A stretch of 58,231 nucleotides of DNA, from positions 1-58,231 of the forward strand of contig JAKIVC010000017.1 in NCBI GenBank assembly GCA_021647245.1, read 5' to 3'. The notes under the pieces were generated by a model. That model was given only the letters and a program-made list of their open reading frames with translations, made no database searches and was not told where the DNA came from. Source of the DNA: Gammaproteobacteria bacterium. GTDB taxonomy: Bacteria; Pseudomonadota; Gammaproteobacteria; RBG-16-57-12. Shown here piece after piece: positions 1-9,104 of the stretch; the stretch's first letter is position 1, and the number at the start of each line of letters is the position of its first letter. The translations under genes were made by a program, and so were the position numbers.

Positions 1-126
1 TCTCAGGGGCTAGTGGCACTACGTGATGGATGGATCAAGCTTCACTATGCTAAGTGAAACGCCCTGTGCGGAGCCGCATGCAGGGTGTTGTGGGGGCTGA
101 GGGTTAGAGACCCTTGGCTACCCGAT
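1..126 (+). mobile_element. 3' end of a group II intron (domains V and VI), partial
   Basis: A domain V-like hairpin is visible: CGCCCTG (60-66) pairs with CAGGGTG (81-87), with one G-U pair and the CGC triad at 60-62. Inside it, TGCG (67-70) pairs with CGCA (75-78) around a four-base loop, and a two-base TG bulge (79-80) lies on the 3' strand, as in domain V. Domain VI follows at about 91-123, with an unpaired A at 120. That is seven bases from the likely 3' splice point after CCCGAT (121-126), the normal branch-point distance. The intron-encoded reverse transcriptase would lie upstream, outside the window. The structural match is seen directly; whether the intron is intact cannot be judged. 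Confidence 0.72.
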
Positions 127-258
127 TTATGTTGCTCTTTATTAAGCCTTGTTTTCTCCTGGTTGCGAGTGGTTATTTTGGCGGGCTCTTTGTTAGTGAT
201 ATTGTTTTTTACTTCTGTTTTTTAGATTGGAGTCAGGGGGATAACGATGTCGGTTCTT

Positions 259-288
259 TTTACATCTTTTTTGTATTATAAATATAAT
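259..288 (+). promoter_or_regulatory. candidate sigma-70 promoter for the PEP-CTERM gene
   Basis: TTTACA at 259-264 and TATAAT at 283-288 are separated by 18 bases in an AT-rich stretch. This would give a leader of roughly 105 bases before the gene starting at 403. No other gene lies between the intron end and this gene. Confidence 0.4.
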
Positions 289-402
289 GGTTTTTTTCTT
301 GTTATTAATCATGCTCTTATTTGTATGGCATGCTGTTTGCTTGTGGTAATGGTAGTGAAGTCATTGTGGCTTTTGAAACCTTTTTAGTAGTGGGATGTGA
401 AG

Positions 403-981
403 ATGAAGCGATTTTTGTTGTTAATAGCGGTACTGGTTGTTGGAATGGTCGGCAGTGTCAATGCGGCACCGATCCAATACAACTTCCAAAACAGTGGCAG
501 CGGCAGTTCTCCATCAATGGACTTTACGGTGGACGGTTTGACCGTGACCATTACCGCAACCTACAACGGCTTCAGTAACAGTGCTGATGTTAGCCGGGAT
601 GTCCATGGCCTTGGGGTACGAAATGGCCACCTTGACAGCTCCGATATTGATGGTCGCTGGCGTGATGATTACTTGACGCTTTCATTTGACCGGGCAGTTA
701 GTCTGATCGGTTTCAATTTTGCACACGATACACTTAATGATGAGTTTGATCTCTATGTGGATGGTATCAGTGTGGCCCACAACCTTGAAACCACGGGTGG
801 TTGGGAGACCTTCTCTTTAGGTACTTATGTGAGTGACTCTTTTACGATTCGCGCTAGTGAGTGGAATGATAACTTTGTGCTGAGCGGTATGCGCGTTCAA
901 GCGGTTCCTGAGCCGGCGCTTGTTTTTCTGATGGGGTTCGGCCTGCTTGGAATGGGCGTTATGGCCCGCCGCCGTGTTTAA
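403..981 (+). CDS. PEP-CTERM sorted exported protein
   Basis: This is a 192-residue secreted protein with an N-terminal signal peptide (Lys-Arg, then a Leu/Val-rich core ending near VNA-AP). The C-terminal sorting tripartite signal is VPEP, a hydrophobic helix and a final Arg-Arg-Arg. In this family the C-terminal signal is recognised by an exosortase (EpsH type) and the protein is delivered to the envelope or extracellular matrix. The central part is beta-rich, low in Lys and cysteine-free, and resembles no enzyme I recognise. An in-frame GTG lies two codons upstream (397), so the start could be 397 or 403; the Shine-Dalgarno is weak for both. It is monocistronic, with its own promoter and terminator. 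PEP-CTERM proteins usually occur in bacteria that make exopolysaccharide, which fits the glycan locus further on. Confidence 0.85.
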   Translation: MKRFLLLIAVLVVGMVGSVNAAPIQYNFQNSGSGSSPSMDFTVDGLTVTITATYNGFSNSADVSRDVHGLGVRNGHLDSSDIDGRWRDDYLTLSFDRAVSLIGFNFAHDTLNDEFDLYVDGISVAHNLETTGGWETFSLGTYVSDSFTIRASEWNDNFVLSGMRVQAVPEPALVFLMGFGLLGMGVMARRRV

Positions 982-1038
982 GCTGACTTGATTGTGTAAC
1001 CTGCATCTCAATATATTATTAGAGCTGTATTCTTGAGA

Positions 1039-1067
1039 CCCTGCCTTGTGCGGGGTTTTTTGTTTTT
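1039..1067 (+). terminator. Rho-independent terminator after the PEP-CTERM gene
   Basis: The stem CCCTGC / GCGGGG (1039-1044 with 1050-1055, one G-U pair) has a five-base loop and is followed by six T, G and five T. Confidence 0.8.
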
Positions 1068-1144
1068 AGCGTATTGGCTCTGGGGACTGGGCGTTACTGA
1101 ATATTTTTCTAGTTAGATTCTCTACATTGGGTTAGTGTTGGGTT

Positions 1145-2320
1145 GTGAAACCTAAACTCTACATTCTTGATGATGATTCGCAGTATGCCAATCTACTGCT
1201 TGAGCTTGCTAAACGTTCCGGCTGGTCAGCGGTGTCTGAGCAGAGTGCCAGCCGTTTTTTGGATTACGATTTGAGCGCAGGTGGTATTTTGGTATTGGAT
1301 CTTAATATGCCAGAAATGGATGGTATTGAGGTCATTAGGGCTCTGGCGAAAGAGAAAAAACGACTAGTGCTGATCTTGATCAGTGGTTTTGATGCACGAG
1401 TGTTGCACTCTGCCCGGCAATTGGCAGAAGCTCACGATATAAAAGTACTCGCCAGTTTGACTAAGCCTGTGGTTAGAAAGGAGTTTATTAAAGCACTGGA
1501 AAGTGTTGCGGGAGGGGAGCGAGCAGAAATCAGCCCCGTTTCTCATAATGAGCCCGTCACTGCACAAGAGCTGACAGAGGCTATTTTGCAGCGTCAACTG
1601 GTTCTACATTTTCAGCCACAGGTCACGATTGAGACAGAGGCTCTGTTGGGTGTTGAGGCGCTGGTTCGATGGCAGCACCCTGATCGAGGGCTTATTTTTC
1701 CTGGAGATTTCATTCCGCTGGCTGAAAAAGAGGGGTTAATTGACCGCTTGACCGAGGTGGTGATTATATTGGCAGTAGAGCAGAGTCGGCGCTGGCAGTC
1801 TGAGGGGCTTGATGTGGTTATTTCGGTCAATGTTTCAGCTGAAAATATTAAGAGTTTGAGCTTGCCAGAACAGCTGAAAGAGCTGACCGATAAACATGCC
1901 ATTGAACCCGGTAAAATCGAGCTGGAAATTACAGAGAGTGCATTTATGGGTGAATTGACCTCATCTTTGGATGTTCTTAACCGGCTGAGAATGAAAGGCT
2001 TCTCTCTATCTATCGATGATTTTGGCACCGGCTATTCGTCACTAACACAACTCTACCAAGCCCCCTTCACCGAGTTGAAAATAGATCAGCGATTCATTAT
2101 GCGAATGATCGAAGATAAAGAGGCGATGGTGATTGTAAAAATATGCATCATGCTGGGGCATATGCTCGGCATGAGGCTGGTTGCTGAAGGTGTTGAGACG
2201 AGAGAGATATGGGATGAGTTGAAAAAACTGGGCTGTGATGTGGCCCAAGGCTATTTTATTGCCAAGCCGATGCCTGCCGAAGCGTTGATTACGTGGAGTC
2301 GTTGTCGAAGTAAAATCTGA
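1145..2320 (+). CDS. response regulator with REC and EAL domains (cyclic-di-GMP phosphodiesterase)
   Basis: A 391-residue cytosolic regulator starting with GTG. Residues 1-125 are a receiver domain with the acidic pair DDD at 9-11, phospho-acceptor Asp52 in LDLNMPEMDG and the conserved Lys in SLTKP. Residues about 140-385 are an EAL domain. The catalytic set is complete: EALVRW, the Asn of VNVSAEN, the Glu of LEITES, DDFGTG, LKID and AEGVET. Family knowledge says such proteins hydrolyse cyclic-di-GMP, so it is probably an active phosphodiesterase controlled by phosphorylation. It lies 39 bases before a hybrid histidine kinase in the same direction, which is the likely partner (inference). No transmembrane segment is present. 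Confidence 0.92.
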   Translation: MKPKLYILDDDSQYANLLLELAKRSGWSAVSEQSASRFLDYDLSAGGILVLDLNMPEMDGIEVIRALAKEKKRLVLILISGFDARVLHSARQLAEAHDIKVLASLTKPVVRKEFIKALESVAGGERAEISPVSHNEPVTAQELTEAILQRQLVLHFQPQVTIETEALLGVEALVRWQHPDRGLIFPGDFIPLAEKEGLIDRLTEVVIILAVEQSRRWQSEGLDVVISVNVSAENIKSLSLPEQLKELTDKHAIEPGKIELEITESAFMGELTSSLDVLNRLRMKGFSLSIDDFGTGYSSLTQLYQAPFTELKIDQRFIMRMIEDKEAMVIVKICIMLGHMLGMRLVAEGVETREIWDELKKLGCDVAQGYFIAKPMPAEALITWSRCRSKI

Positions 2321-2359
2321 GTGAATAGAGTCCAACGTCACTGATACGGAATAAACTTA

Positions 2360-5300
2360 ATGAGTGCTTCACGCCGTTTAATTGATGCCAATACATTGAT
2401 CCTGCCGCTGTTGTTGAGCCTGTTTCTGATTATCATAAGCCAATATAACTTTCTTCTATTTCATACTCTGATTGAATTTTTTGCCATTACCGTCGCTGTT
2501 TTGATGATGGTGGTTGCATGGCAGGTCTACTCATTTACCCGTAACCACTTTCTGATGTACTTAGGGTGTGGTTACCTCTCTGTTGCAGCGTTGGATATGA
2601 TTCATACGCTGGCCTATCAAGGGCTGCCGATATTTTCGCTGTCTGGGGCAAATTTATCTACCCAGCTGTGGATTGGTACACGCTATTTAGAGTCTCTGTT
2701 GTTGTTAACGGCTCCCTGGTTTCTAACCCACTCTCTTAATCGAGGTGCGGCTCTTTCGCTATTTCTTGTCATCTCTGTTGCTCTCGTCGTATCGGTTTTT
2801 TCGGGTAATTTCCCAGCTGCATTTATTGAAGGCGAGGGCTTGACACCGTTTAAAATTTTGAGTGAATACGCGATTATTTTAATACTCGCGATAGCCATTT
2901 TTTATCTTTTCTCGCAGCGAAAAATGATCGACCCTCGGGTGTTTGTTTTGATGGTTGCATCCATGCTGCTAACAATGGCAGCTGAGCTGGCTTTCACCTT
3001 TTATATCACTGTTTATGGAATATCCAATATAGTGGGGCATATTTTTAAGCTGTTTTCATTTTGGCTGATCTTTATTGCGGTGGTTCGCACCACACTACGC
3101 GAGCCTTTTAGTGCGATGTCTAAGGCTGAAACTTACTATGATGCCATTCCTGATGCTGCTGTTATTGTCGATAGAGAGGGCACGATACGGCACCTCAACA
3201 AGTCAGCCTGTTTGCTGGCAGATAGATCAGTGGCTGATCTGATCGGCCAGCGATCCCATGCGGTTTTTCACAACAAAAATATAGACCAGTCGGCTTGTCC
3301 TATCTGCCAGGCGATTGCCAATGGGGCCGAACTATCTGCTTGTGAGCTGGAGGTGAGTGATCAACTCTGGGTTGAAGTTTCAACCTCTTCGGTTCAGGGT
3401 GAGAGCGCTTTTATAGAGATTATTCGTGATATTACCGAGAAAAAATCAGCCATTACCGCGCTGGAAAAGAGCGAAGCACGTTTAACAATTACACTCGATA
3501 GTATTGGTGATGCGGTGATCACCACCGATGAGTTGGGTGATGTCACACGCATGAATCCGGTCGCAGAAAAATTGACTGGCTGGTGTTTTGACGAAGCACA
3601 AGGGAGGCCACTAAAAGAGATATTTCCAATTGTGGATGCCGCTACGCGAGAACCCATAGAAAATCCGATTGATAAGGTGATCTCCCATGGCGAGACAGTC
3701 TATCTCAGTAACAACACCACCCTTATCGCCAAGTGTGGCTATGAGTACCAAATTGCCGATTCAGCCGCACCCATTCGAGGCGGAGATGAAAAAATTCTCG
3801 GCATGGTGTTGGTATTTAATGATGTGACAGAGCAGTATCAATTGCGAAAATCAGTGGCTGAAAGTGAAGCCCAAGTTCGCCTGTTACTTAACTCTACCGC
3901 AGAAGCCATTTATGGCGTTAACCATAAGGGTGAGTGTACTTTTGTTAACCGATCCTGTCTCGATATGCTGGGTTATCAACAAGATACCGAGCTTCTTGGC
4001 CGTAACATACATGACTGTATCCACCACCACTATCCAGATGGTTCGGAATATCCTGCGGATGAGTGCCATATCTATCGCGCTTGCCGCGAACAAAAAAAGG
4101 TACATATTGATGATGAGGTCCTGTGGCGCAAAGACGGTAGCCAATTTTATGTAGAGTATTGGTCGCACCCGATATTCTCTGGGGATAAATGTGTTGGTGC
4201 AGTGGTTACCTTTCTGGATATCACCTCAAGAAAATGCATTGAGAGGCAGCTGGATGAGAGTGAGAGCAACCTGATAAGAGGGCAAGAGATCGCGAAAATA
4301 GGTAACTGGAAGCTGGATCTGAAGACAAATGCAGTGGAGGTCTCTCGAGAGTTACGCAAGATATTTGAGTTAGAGCGTGGTGAAATTGTATTGGATCACT
4401 TGGTTAATGCACTTCACCCCGATGATCTTGAACACTTCCTTACCCATATTTCCAATGCCATTGGTTATGGTTTGGACTGGAGTATCGAGTGCCGTCTGCT
4501 GCTGCGCCATGGGCCGGTGAAATGGGTGCACCTGATGGGGGAGTCGGTTTTAAATGAGAGCGGTGATGTTTCGGCCATTGTGGGTATTGCGCAAGATATT
4601 ACGGCTCGCAAACAACTTGATGAAACAATTCGCAGAACGCAGAAAATGGATGCGCTTGGCAAGCTGACCGGTGGGGTCGCTCATGACTACAACAATATGC
4701 TGGGTATTATTTTAGGCTATGCCGAGCTGCTAGAGGAGATGCTGGATGAGCAGCCCGATCTTGCTCAATATGTGCGTGAGATCCATCGGGCAGGCAAACG
4801 TGGCGAGAAACTCACCAAGAAGTTACTGGCCTTTTCACGGCAAAGCGCCTCAAACTCCAAGCGAGTTGATATCAATTCACTGCTAAAGGAGCAGGCACAC
4901 TTACTGCAAAAAACCTTGACCTCGCGGATTCTATTAACGTTTGATCTGGCCGACGAGCTGTGGACGATCAAGGTGGATGAAAGTGACTTTGAAGATGCCA
5001 TTTTGAATATCGCCATTAATGCGATGCACGCAATGCCTAAGGGGGGGCAGTTGACCTTTAAAACAGCGAACAAGTCACTGGCTGAGTGTGAGGCGCGAGT
5101 GCTTGAGCTGGGGCAGGGAGACTATGTGGTGCTCGATATTATCGATACCGGACGCGGTATGGATGAAGAGACTAAAGAGAAGATATTTGAACCGTTTTAT
5201 TCAACCAAGGGAGATAAAGGCACTGGGCTGGGTTTAAGCCAGGTATACGGCTTTGTCGAACGCAGTGATGGCGCGATCAGTGTCTACTCAGAACTGGAGA

Positions 5301-5755
5301 AAGGGAGCTGTTTCACGCTCTATTTTCCTCGTGACAGTGCTGAGGGTTTTTCAGGGCAAGAGGCCAGCGTTACAGAAAAAGAGAGCCTTGAAGGGAGGGG
5401 AGTGATTCTGGTGGTGGATGATGAGCCGAGTCTGCTCAAACTGGAGTCAGAGATATTAGGCCGCGAGGGGTACCGGGTGATCACTGCGGCAGGCGCCCAG
5501 CAGGCACTGGATGTACTGGAACGTGAGCACATCGATCTGTTACTTTCAGATGTGATTATGCCCAGCATGGATGGCTATCAGTTGGCCGAAATTGTGCGGA
5601 AAAAATATCCCGCCATTAAAATTCAGCTGGTAAGTGGTTTTAGTGATGACCGTCATATGCAAGGGGGAGACCTTGCGCTCTATGAAAATATTATCTCCAA
5701 ACCAATGCAAGCGAAAGAGCTGCTGGAGAGGGTGAAGCGGTTGCTTTCACCCTGA
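2360..5755 (+). CDS. membrane-bound hybrid histidine kinase (MASE3, four PAS, HisKA, HATPase, REC)
   Basis: An 1131-residue sensor kinase. Residues about 10-245 contain seven or so hydrophobic helices with the MASE3 signature (CGYL..AALDMIHTLAYQG). Four PAS/PAC units follow: about 260-365, 370-495, 500-625 and 640-755. The HisKA domain carries the H box AHDYNN (about 775). The ATPase domain has the N box NIAINAMHAMP, the G1 box DTGRGM and GTGLGLSQVYG. The C-terminal receiver has DDEPS and Asp in LLLSDVIMPSMDG. Its ligand is not predictable; MASE3 and PAS domains commonly sense small molecules or redox state. It is probably cotranscribed with the preceding REC-EAL gene and may phosphorylate it, or pass phosphate through its own receiver and an external Hpt. 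Confidence 0.93.
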   Translation: MSASRRLIDANTLILPLLLSLFLIIISQYNFLLFHTLIEFFAITVAVLMMVVAWQVYSFTRNHFLMYLGCGYLSVAALDMIHTLAYQGLPIFSLSGANLSTQLWIGTRYLESLLLLTAPWFLTHSLNRGAALSLFLVISVALVVSVFSGNFPAAFIEGEGLTPFKILSEYAIILILAIAIFYLFSQRKMIDPRVFVLMVASMLLTMAAELAFTFYITVYGISNIVGHIFKLFSFWLIFIAVVRTTLREPFSAMSKAETYYDAIPDAAVIVDREGTIRHLNKSACLLADRSVADLIGQRSHAVFHNKNIDQSACPICQAIANGAELSACELEVSDQLWVEVSTSSVQGESAFIEIIRDITEKKSAITALEKSEARLTITLDSIGDAVITTDELGDVTRMNPVAEKLTGWCFDEAQGRPLKEIFPIVDAATREPIENPIDKVISHGETVYLSNNTTLIAKCGYEYQIADSAAPIRGGDEKILGMVLVFNDVTEQYQLRKSVAESEAQVRLLLNSTAEAIYGVNHKGECTFVNRSCLDMLGYQQDTELLGRNIHDCIHHHYPDGSEYPADECHIYRACREQKKVHIDDEVLWRKDGSQFYVEYWSHPIFSGDKCVGAVVTFLDITSRKCIERQLDESESNLIRGQEIAKIGNWKLDLKTNAVEVSRELRKIFELERGEIVLDHLVNALHPDDLEHFLTHISNAIGYGLDWSIECRLLLRHGPVKWVHLMGESVLNESGDVSAIVGIAQDITARKQLDETIRRTQKMDALGKLTGGVAHDYNNMLGIILGYAELLEEMLDEQPDLAQYVREIHRAGKRGEKLTKKLLAFSRQSASNSKRVDINSLLKEQAHLLQKTLTSRILLTFDLADELWTIKVDESDFEDAILNIAINAMHAMPKGGQLTFKTANKSLAECEARVLELGQGDYVVLDIIDTGRGMDEETKEKIFEPFYSTKGDKGTGLGLSQVYGFVERSDGAISVYSELEKGSCFTLYFPRDSAEGFSGQEASVTEKESLEGRGVILVVDDEPSLLKLESEILGREGYRVITAAGAQQALDVLEREHIDLLLSDVIMPSMDGYQLAEIVRKKYPAIKIQLVSGFSDDRHMQGGDLALYENIISKPMQAKELLERVKRLLSP

Positions 5756-5770
5756 TCCAGACTGTCTACA

Positions 5771-6904
5771 TCATAAGCCGCTATCCATCATATCCATCTC
5801 TGCTTCAAATTGATCCAGTGATTTGTCTAAACCAAGGCGTTGATACTCACCTTTGGTCTTTAGGGTCAGGGTGACCGGGGAGCTACTGTGGTTTTTCCAA
5901 TACCAGCCGTGAGTGCCTGTGAACGGTGTGGTTAATGAACGGCTTGATTGGCTTTCGGTACCCTTTGTATAACTTTTGAAAAACCCGCTGTTATCATTTT
6001 CAGGCTCTCCGTGAAAATCGAAAAAGAGTGCTGTGCCATCGGTTTCCCATTGGTATTCAAGTGTTGCGCCCTTCTTTAGCTGGAGCTTGTACTCTTTGTC
6101 ACTTCTGGCGGGAAGAGTGAGGGTGATGGTGTCTCTCCATTCTGGCTGGGTTGTTGTTAGTGCTGTTATTTCACTGTTGTGGGCCGGCTGCTCGACAATA
6201 AACTCCTCCGGGTGGCTGGTGTGGGCGTAGCCGTGCATCTGCATCAAAAAAAGATAGCCTCCGGCTAGAATCAAAAGTGCGTTTGTAATTCGGCTAAAGG
6301 TTGCAAAGGCGCGGCTTTTTCGAAAAACGGAAATAACCAGTAGCATCAGTGTGAGTGCTGCAATTTGCCCTATTTCGATGCCGAGGTTGAAGGAGATAAT
6401 ATTCATTAACAGCTGGTCTTCGCTCAGTGGCAGCTGTTGCAGGCGAGTTGATAAACCTAATCCATGAATTAGACCAAAGCCGGTAATCATCATCAGCATA
6501 TTGGGTGGGTTGATGTTGAGCTGTTTTTTGAATCCGCCCAGATTAACAAAGGCGATGTAACAGACACTCAGGGCGATGATGGCATCGATCAGGAAGTAGT
6601 TGATCTGAATGGCGTTGAAGGTGGCGAAAATCAGGGTAACGCTGTGGCCAAGTGTGAATGCTGTGATGTATTTAACAATATCCTTAAAGCGGGTTAGAAA
6701 AAAAATAATGCCGAAAACAAACAGTAAATGGTCATAGCCTGACAGCATGTGGGTGGCACCAATCCAGATGTAGTGCAAGTTGCCCCCCTCAATGATGAGC
6801 TGTTTTTCCGCATCGGACATGCCGTGACTATAGCCGAGCTGGGGCAAGAGAATAAGCAAAAGTATGCTGGTTATAAAAAAAGTAATTTTTGTTTTTAATA
6901 ACAT
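5771..6904 (-). CDS. HupE/UreJ-family membrane protein with C-terminal extension
   Basis: A 377-residue polytopic protein. Residues 1-26 form a signal-like helix ending at YSHG, and several membrane helices follow with the family pattern HYIWIGATHMLSGYDHLLFVFGI, GHSVTL and GLIHGLGLST, rich in conserved His and Asp. HupE/UreJ proteins are nickel or cobalt permeases linked to hydrogenase and urease. The last 120 residues are a soluble beta-rich extension (TLTLPARSDKEYKL onward) without membrane helices, which is unusual for short HupE. The start at 6904 was chosen because AGGAAACAG stands six or so bases upstream, although the frame stays open further. It converges with the histidine kinase, 15 bases between stops. 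Metal and partner are uncertain. Confidence 0.78.
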   Translation of the reverse strand: MLLKTKITFFITSILLLILLPQLGYSHGMSDAEKQLIIEGGNLHYIWIGATHMLSGYDHLLFVFGIIFFLTRFKDIVKYITAFTLGHSVTLIFATFNAIQINYFLIDAIIALSVCYIAFVNLGGFKKQLNINPPNMLMMITGFGLIHGLGLSTRLQQLPLSEDQLLMNIISFNLGIEIGQIAALTLMLLVISVFRKSRAFATFSRITNALLILAGGYLFLMQMHGYAHTSHPEEFIVEQPAHNSEITALTTTQPEWRDTITLTLPARSDKEYKLQLKKGATLEYQWETDGTALFFDFHGEPENDNSGFFKSYTKGTESQSSRSLTTPFTGTHGWYWKNHSSSPVTLTLKTKGEYQRLGLDKSLDQFEAEMDMMDSGL

Positions 6905-7022
6905 GATCTGTTTCCTGGTTACACAAAGTATTTGTGCACTCGCTAGCCTGATCGTCTCATAGCCAAAGTGGCATATAAAATCGAGGTAGTGTGCTTTAGT
7001 GAACGCTTTTAAAGGGGTTAGG

Positions 7023-7454
7023 CTAGGCGACTGTTGGGGGTGCGCGTAAAGGTGGGGAGAGGGTGTAACGGCTATAAAGGGCACGTTTTGCCTCGTGGTA
7101 GTGTGGATGGATCTGTTGCGAGGAGGGAGAGAGTATCAAGCTGAAAAAGAGCACAAAGAGAGCGATTGCCGGGGTCGTGTGATGGGTTTTTTTCAGTGAC
7201 TCATCAGGGTTGATCTCAATGTTGGATAGGAGACTACTATGATGGTCGCTGTGGGAGGTGTCGTGAATAAGATGTGCTTTGCTCAAGTGGAGGTGATCGG
7301 CTAGCTCATCCATGGTATGGCTGTGATGGGTATCATGGCCATGCCCCAGGCTGTGAATATGCAGCTGGCTGCTCTGTACGCACAGCAGTGCCAGTGAGAG
7401 CAGCAGTACCCACACTATTAATATCCATCTGTCTGTTTGACGAAAAGCACTCAT
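7023..7454 (-). CDS. histidine-rich membrane protein, function unknown
   Basis: A 143-residue protein with one hydrophobic helix at about 10-27 and another at about 95-112. The loop between them is extremely rich in His (HIHSLGHGHDTHHSH, HLHLSKAH, HSDHHSS). I do not recognise the family. Such His clusters bind Zn, Ni or Co. The HupE-like gene starts 118 bases downstream on the same strand, so a role in metal capture or metal sensing for that permease is a reasonable inference. It is transcribed divergently from the Crp-family regulator. No Zur-, NikR- or Fur-like palindrome was found in the 137-base divergent region. Confidence 0.65.
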   Translation of the reverse strand: MSAFRQTDRWILIVWVLLLSLALLCVQSSQLHIHSLGHGHDTHHSHTMDELADHLHLSKAHLIHDTSHSDHHSSLLSNIEINPDESLKKTHHTTPAIALFVLFFSLILSPSSQQIHPHYHEAKRALYSRYTLSPPLRAPPTVA

Positions 7455-7591
7455 ATTCGTCGTAGTCTATATCGTCATCCCGGATATTTCATCCGTTTTT
7501 CACAATGTCACCTAATTCCCAGTACTCGCTTTGCGACGTTTTTTGAACTATTGTTTCTGCCTGACTCAAAAGGGTCATTGGAGGAGAAAAC

Positions 7592-8335
7592 ATGACGCCC
7601 GAATCACCTTTTTACGCCGATAGCCTGAAGTGCCTTCAGGAGTCAACACTGTTTGGCGAACTTGATCGAGATACGTTGGTGGATATCTTGAGTCGTTGTC
7701 GTCGTGAGACCTGGAAGCAGCGGCGTTTATTGCCGCTGGAGGAGACGTGGCAGCGTTTTCATATACTCCTCTCGGGCAGGGTGCGGCTTAGCCGCAGTAA
7801 TCCACATAGCGGTCGCATGATTACCCTGTTTTTGCATGGTCCCGGAGAAGGTTTTTGTCTTTTCAGCTTGTTGGATGGACAGCCCCACGACCTGATGCTC
7901 GAAACCCTGGATGATGTTGCGCTGTTGAGCATGCCCATGGAGGAGACTCGGGAGTGGATCACCGCCCACTCTGCATTTAACCGTACACTCCTACCCTATA
8001 TCGGACAGCAGATGAGTGCTCTGGCAAACCTGGCAGAGGACCTGGCTTTGCATGATACCGAGACCCGTTTGGCGCGGTTGATATTGCGCCATTTGGATAA
8101 TGCAGAGCTTGAGCACGCCGAGCCGCGCCTGATAAACGACCTCTCTAACGAATCGCTGGCCGAGATGATTGGCAGTGTGCGTGTGGTTGTGAACCGGCAG
8201 TTGCAACACTGGAAGCAGGAGGGGATCATCGATGCCCACCGCGGCTATCTGGCAGTGGAAAAGCTCAATGCACTGGCACAGCGAGCAGAGCAGCAGTTGG
8301 CACTGCCTACGGCTAAAGCACCCACCTTGCAGTAG
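7592..8335 (+). CDS. Crp/Fnr-family transcriptional regulator
   Basis: A 247-residue DNA-binding protein with a strong GGAGGAG ribosome site. The N-terminal cyclic-nucleotide-type beta barrel covers about residues 15-130 (FHILLSGRVRLSR, GPGEGFCLFSLLDG). A dimer helix follows, then the winged helix domain at about 160-230, with the recognition region NESLAEMIGSVRVVVNRQL and the wing GIIDAHRGYLAV. Two Cys are present (residue 12 and in FCLFS), but not the four-Cys pattern of an Fnr iron-sulfur sensor, so the effector is not deducible. The divergent position suggests it could control the His-rich/HupE pair as well as the genes downstream; this is inference only. Confidence 0.88.
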   Translation: MTPESPFYADSLKCLQESTLFGELDRDTLVDILSRCRRETWKQRRLLPLEETWQRFHILLSGRVRLSRSNPHSGRMITLFLHGPGEGFCLFSLLDGQPHDLMLETLDDVALLSMPMEETREWITAHSAFNRTLLPYIGQQMSALANLAEDLALHDTETRLARLILRHLDNAELEHAEPRLINDLSNESLAEMIGSVRVVVNRQLQHWKQEGIIDAHRGYLAVEKLNALAQRAEQQLALPTAKAPTLQ

Positions 8336-8493
8336 AGCCAAGCGCCTACCTTTTGGCGATATCTTAAGGGTGCCTTTGAACCCTCTTTCTCTCACTTCCT
8401 TCGCCCTGTGTAACCCTGGTAGCAGAATTCACGCGCTTGGTGGTGCATGATCATCACAGTTATGTGTGGGGTCAGAGCAGGGAGGTTGAGAGG

Positions 8494-9006
8494 GTGGATC
8501 AAAATAGCTGCGTGGCGTTATACCTATCCCAGCCGCAGGCGGAGGCGGCGGTGCGGATGTTGCAACAGGCTGCATTCGATATTAAGAAGGTCTCTCTTAT
8601 TGGCAAAGGAGATGATCACGAGGAGTATCCTATTGGTTTCTACAGTACCGGTAAACGGGTCAAGTTGTGGGCGAAAAAGGGTGCTTTCTGGGGAGGTGTC
8701 TGGGGGTTGTTATTTGGCGCGGGTCTGTTTTGGATACCCGGTGTAGGACCCGTGCTGATGGCGGGGCCTTTGGTTGCCGTACTGGTGGCGACACTGGAGA
8801 GTGCTGTAGTGGTGGGTGGCCTCAGTGCCTTGGGGGCCGCGCTCTATAGCATTGGTATTCCGAAGGAGAGTATTATCCGTTACGAAACAGCACTTAATAT
8901 AGAGCAGTACCTGGTGGTTGTTCACGGTAACCTGCAAGAGGTGGAGCGGGCTTATGATGTATTGTCGGCCAGTGAGTCGACCGATGTAGCGATTCACCTC
9001 AGTTAA
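8494..9006 (+). CDS. general-stress-type small membrane protein (GSP17M/DUF1269-like)
   Basis: A 170-residue protein. The start GTG at 8494 is preferred because GGAGG lies at 8481-8485, eight bases before it; the open frame extends further but without a ribosome site. The N-terminal alpha/beta part (CVALYLSQPQAEAAVRMLQQ) resembles the stress-protein fold. A pair of glycine-rich membrane helices follows (GAFWGGVWGLLFGAG... and GPLVAVLVATLESAVVVGGLSALGAAL), then a C-terminal cytosolic segment (GIPKESIIRYETAL...YLVVVHG). Homologues are found beside transporters and stress genes; the molecular function is unknown. It may be cotranscribed with the permease that follows. Confidence 0.7.
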   Translation: MDQNSCVALYLSQPQAEAAVRMLQQAAFDIKKVSLIGKGDDHEEYPIGFYSTGKRVKLWAKKGAFWGGVWGLLFGAGLFWIPGVGPVLMAGPLVAVLVATLESAVVVGGLSALGAALYSIGIPKESIIRYETALNIEQYLVVVHGNLQEVERAYDVLSASESTDVAIHLS

Positions 9007-9104
9007 GGGTCTTTTTCTGGTTTGCACGGCTCTCGGTAGGAATTCATACCGTACAAAATAATAGCGCCGTATGCATCCCCATGCGGGAGAGGAGTGTTAA
9101 CTTA

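Noticed and set aside
6905-7084. Longer N-terminus for the HupE-like protein
   Set aside because: It would overlap the His-rich gene and place 60 non-hydrophobic residues before a normal signal-like helix; the internal ATG has a strong ribosome site.
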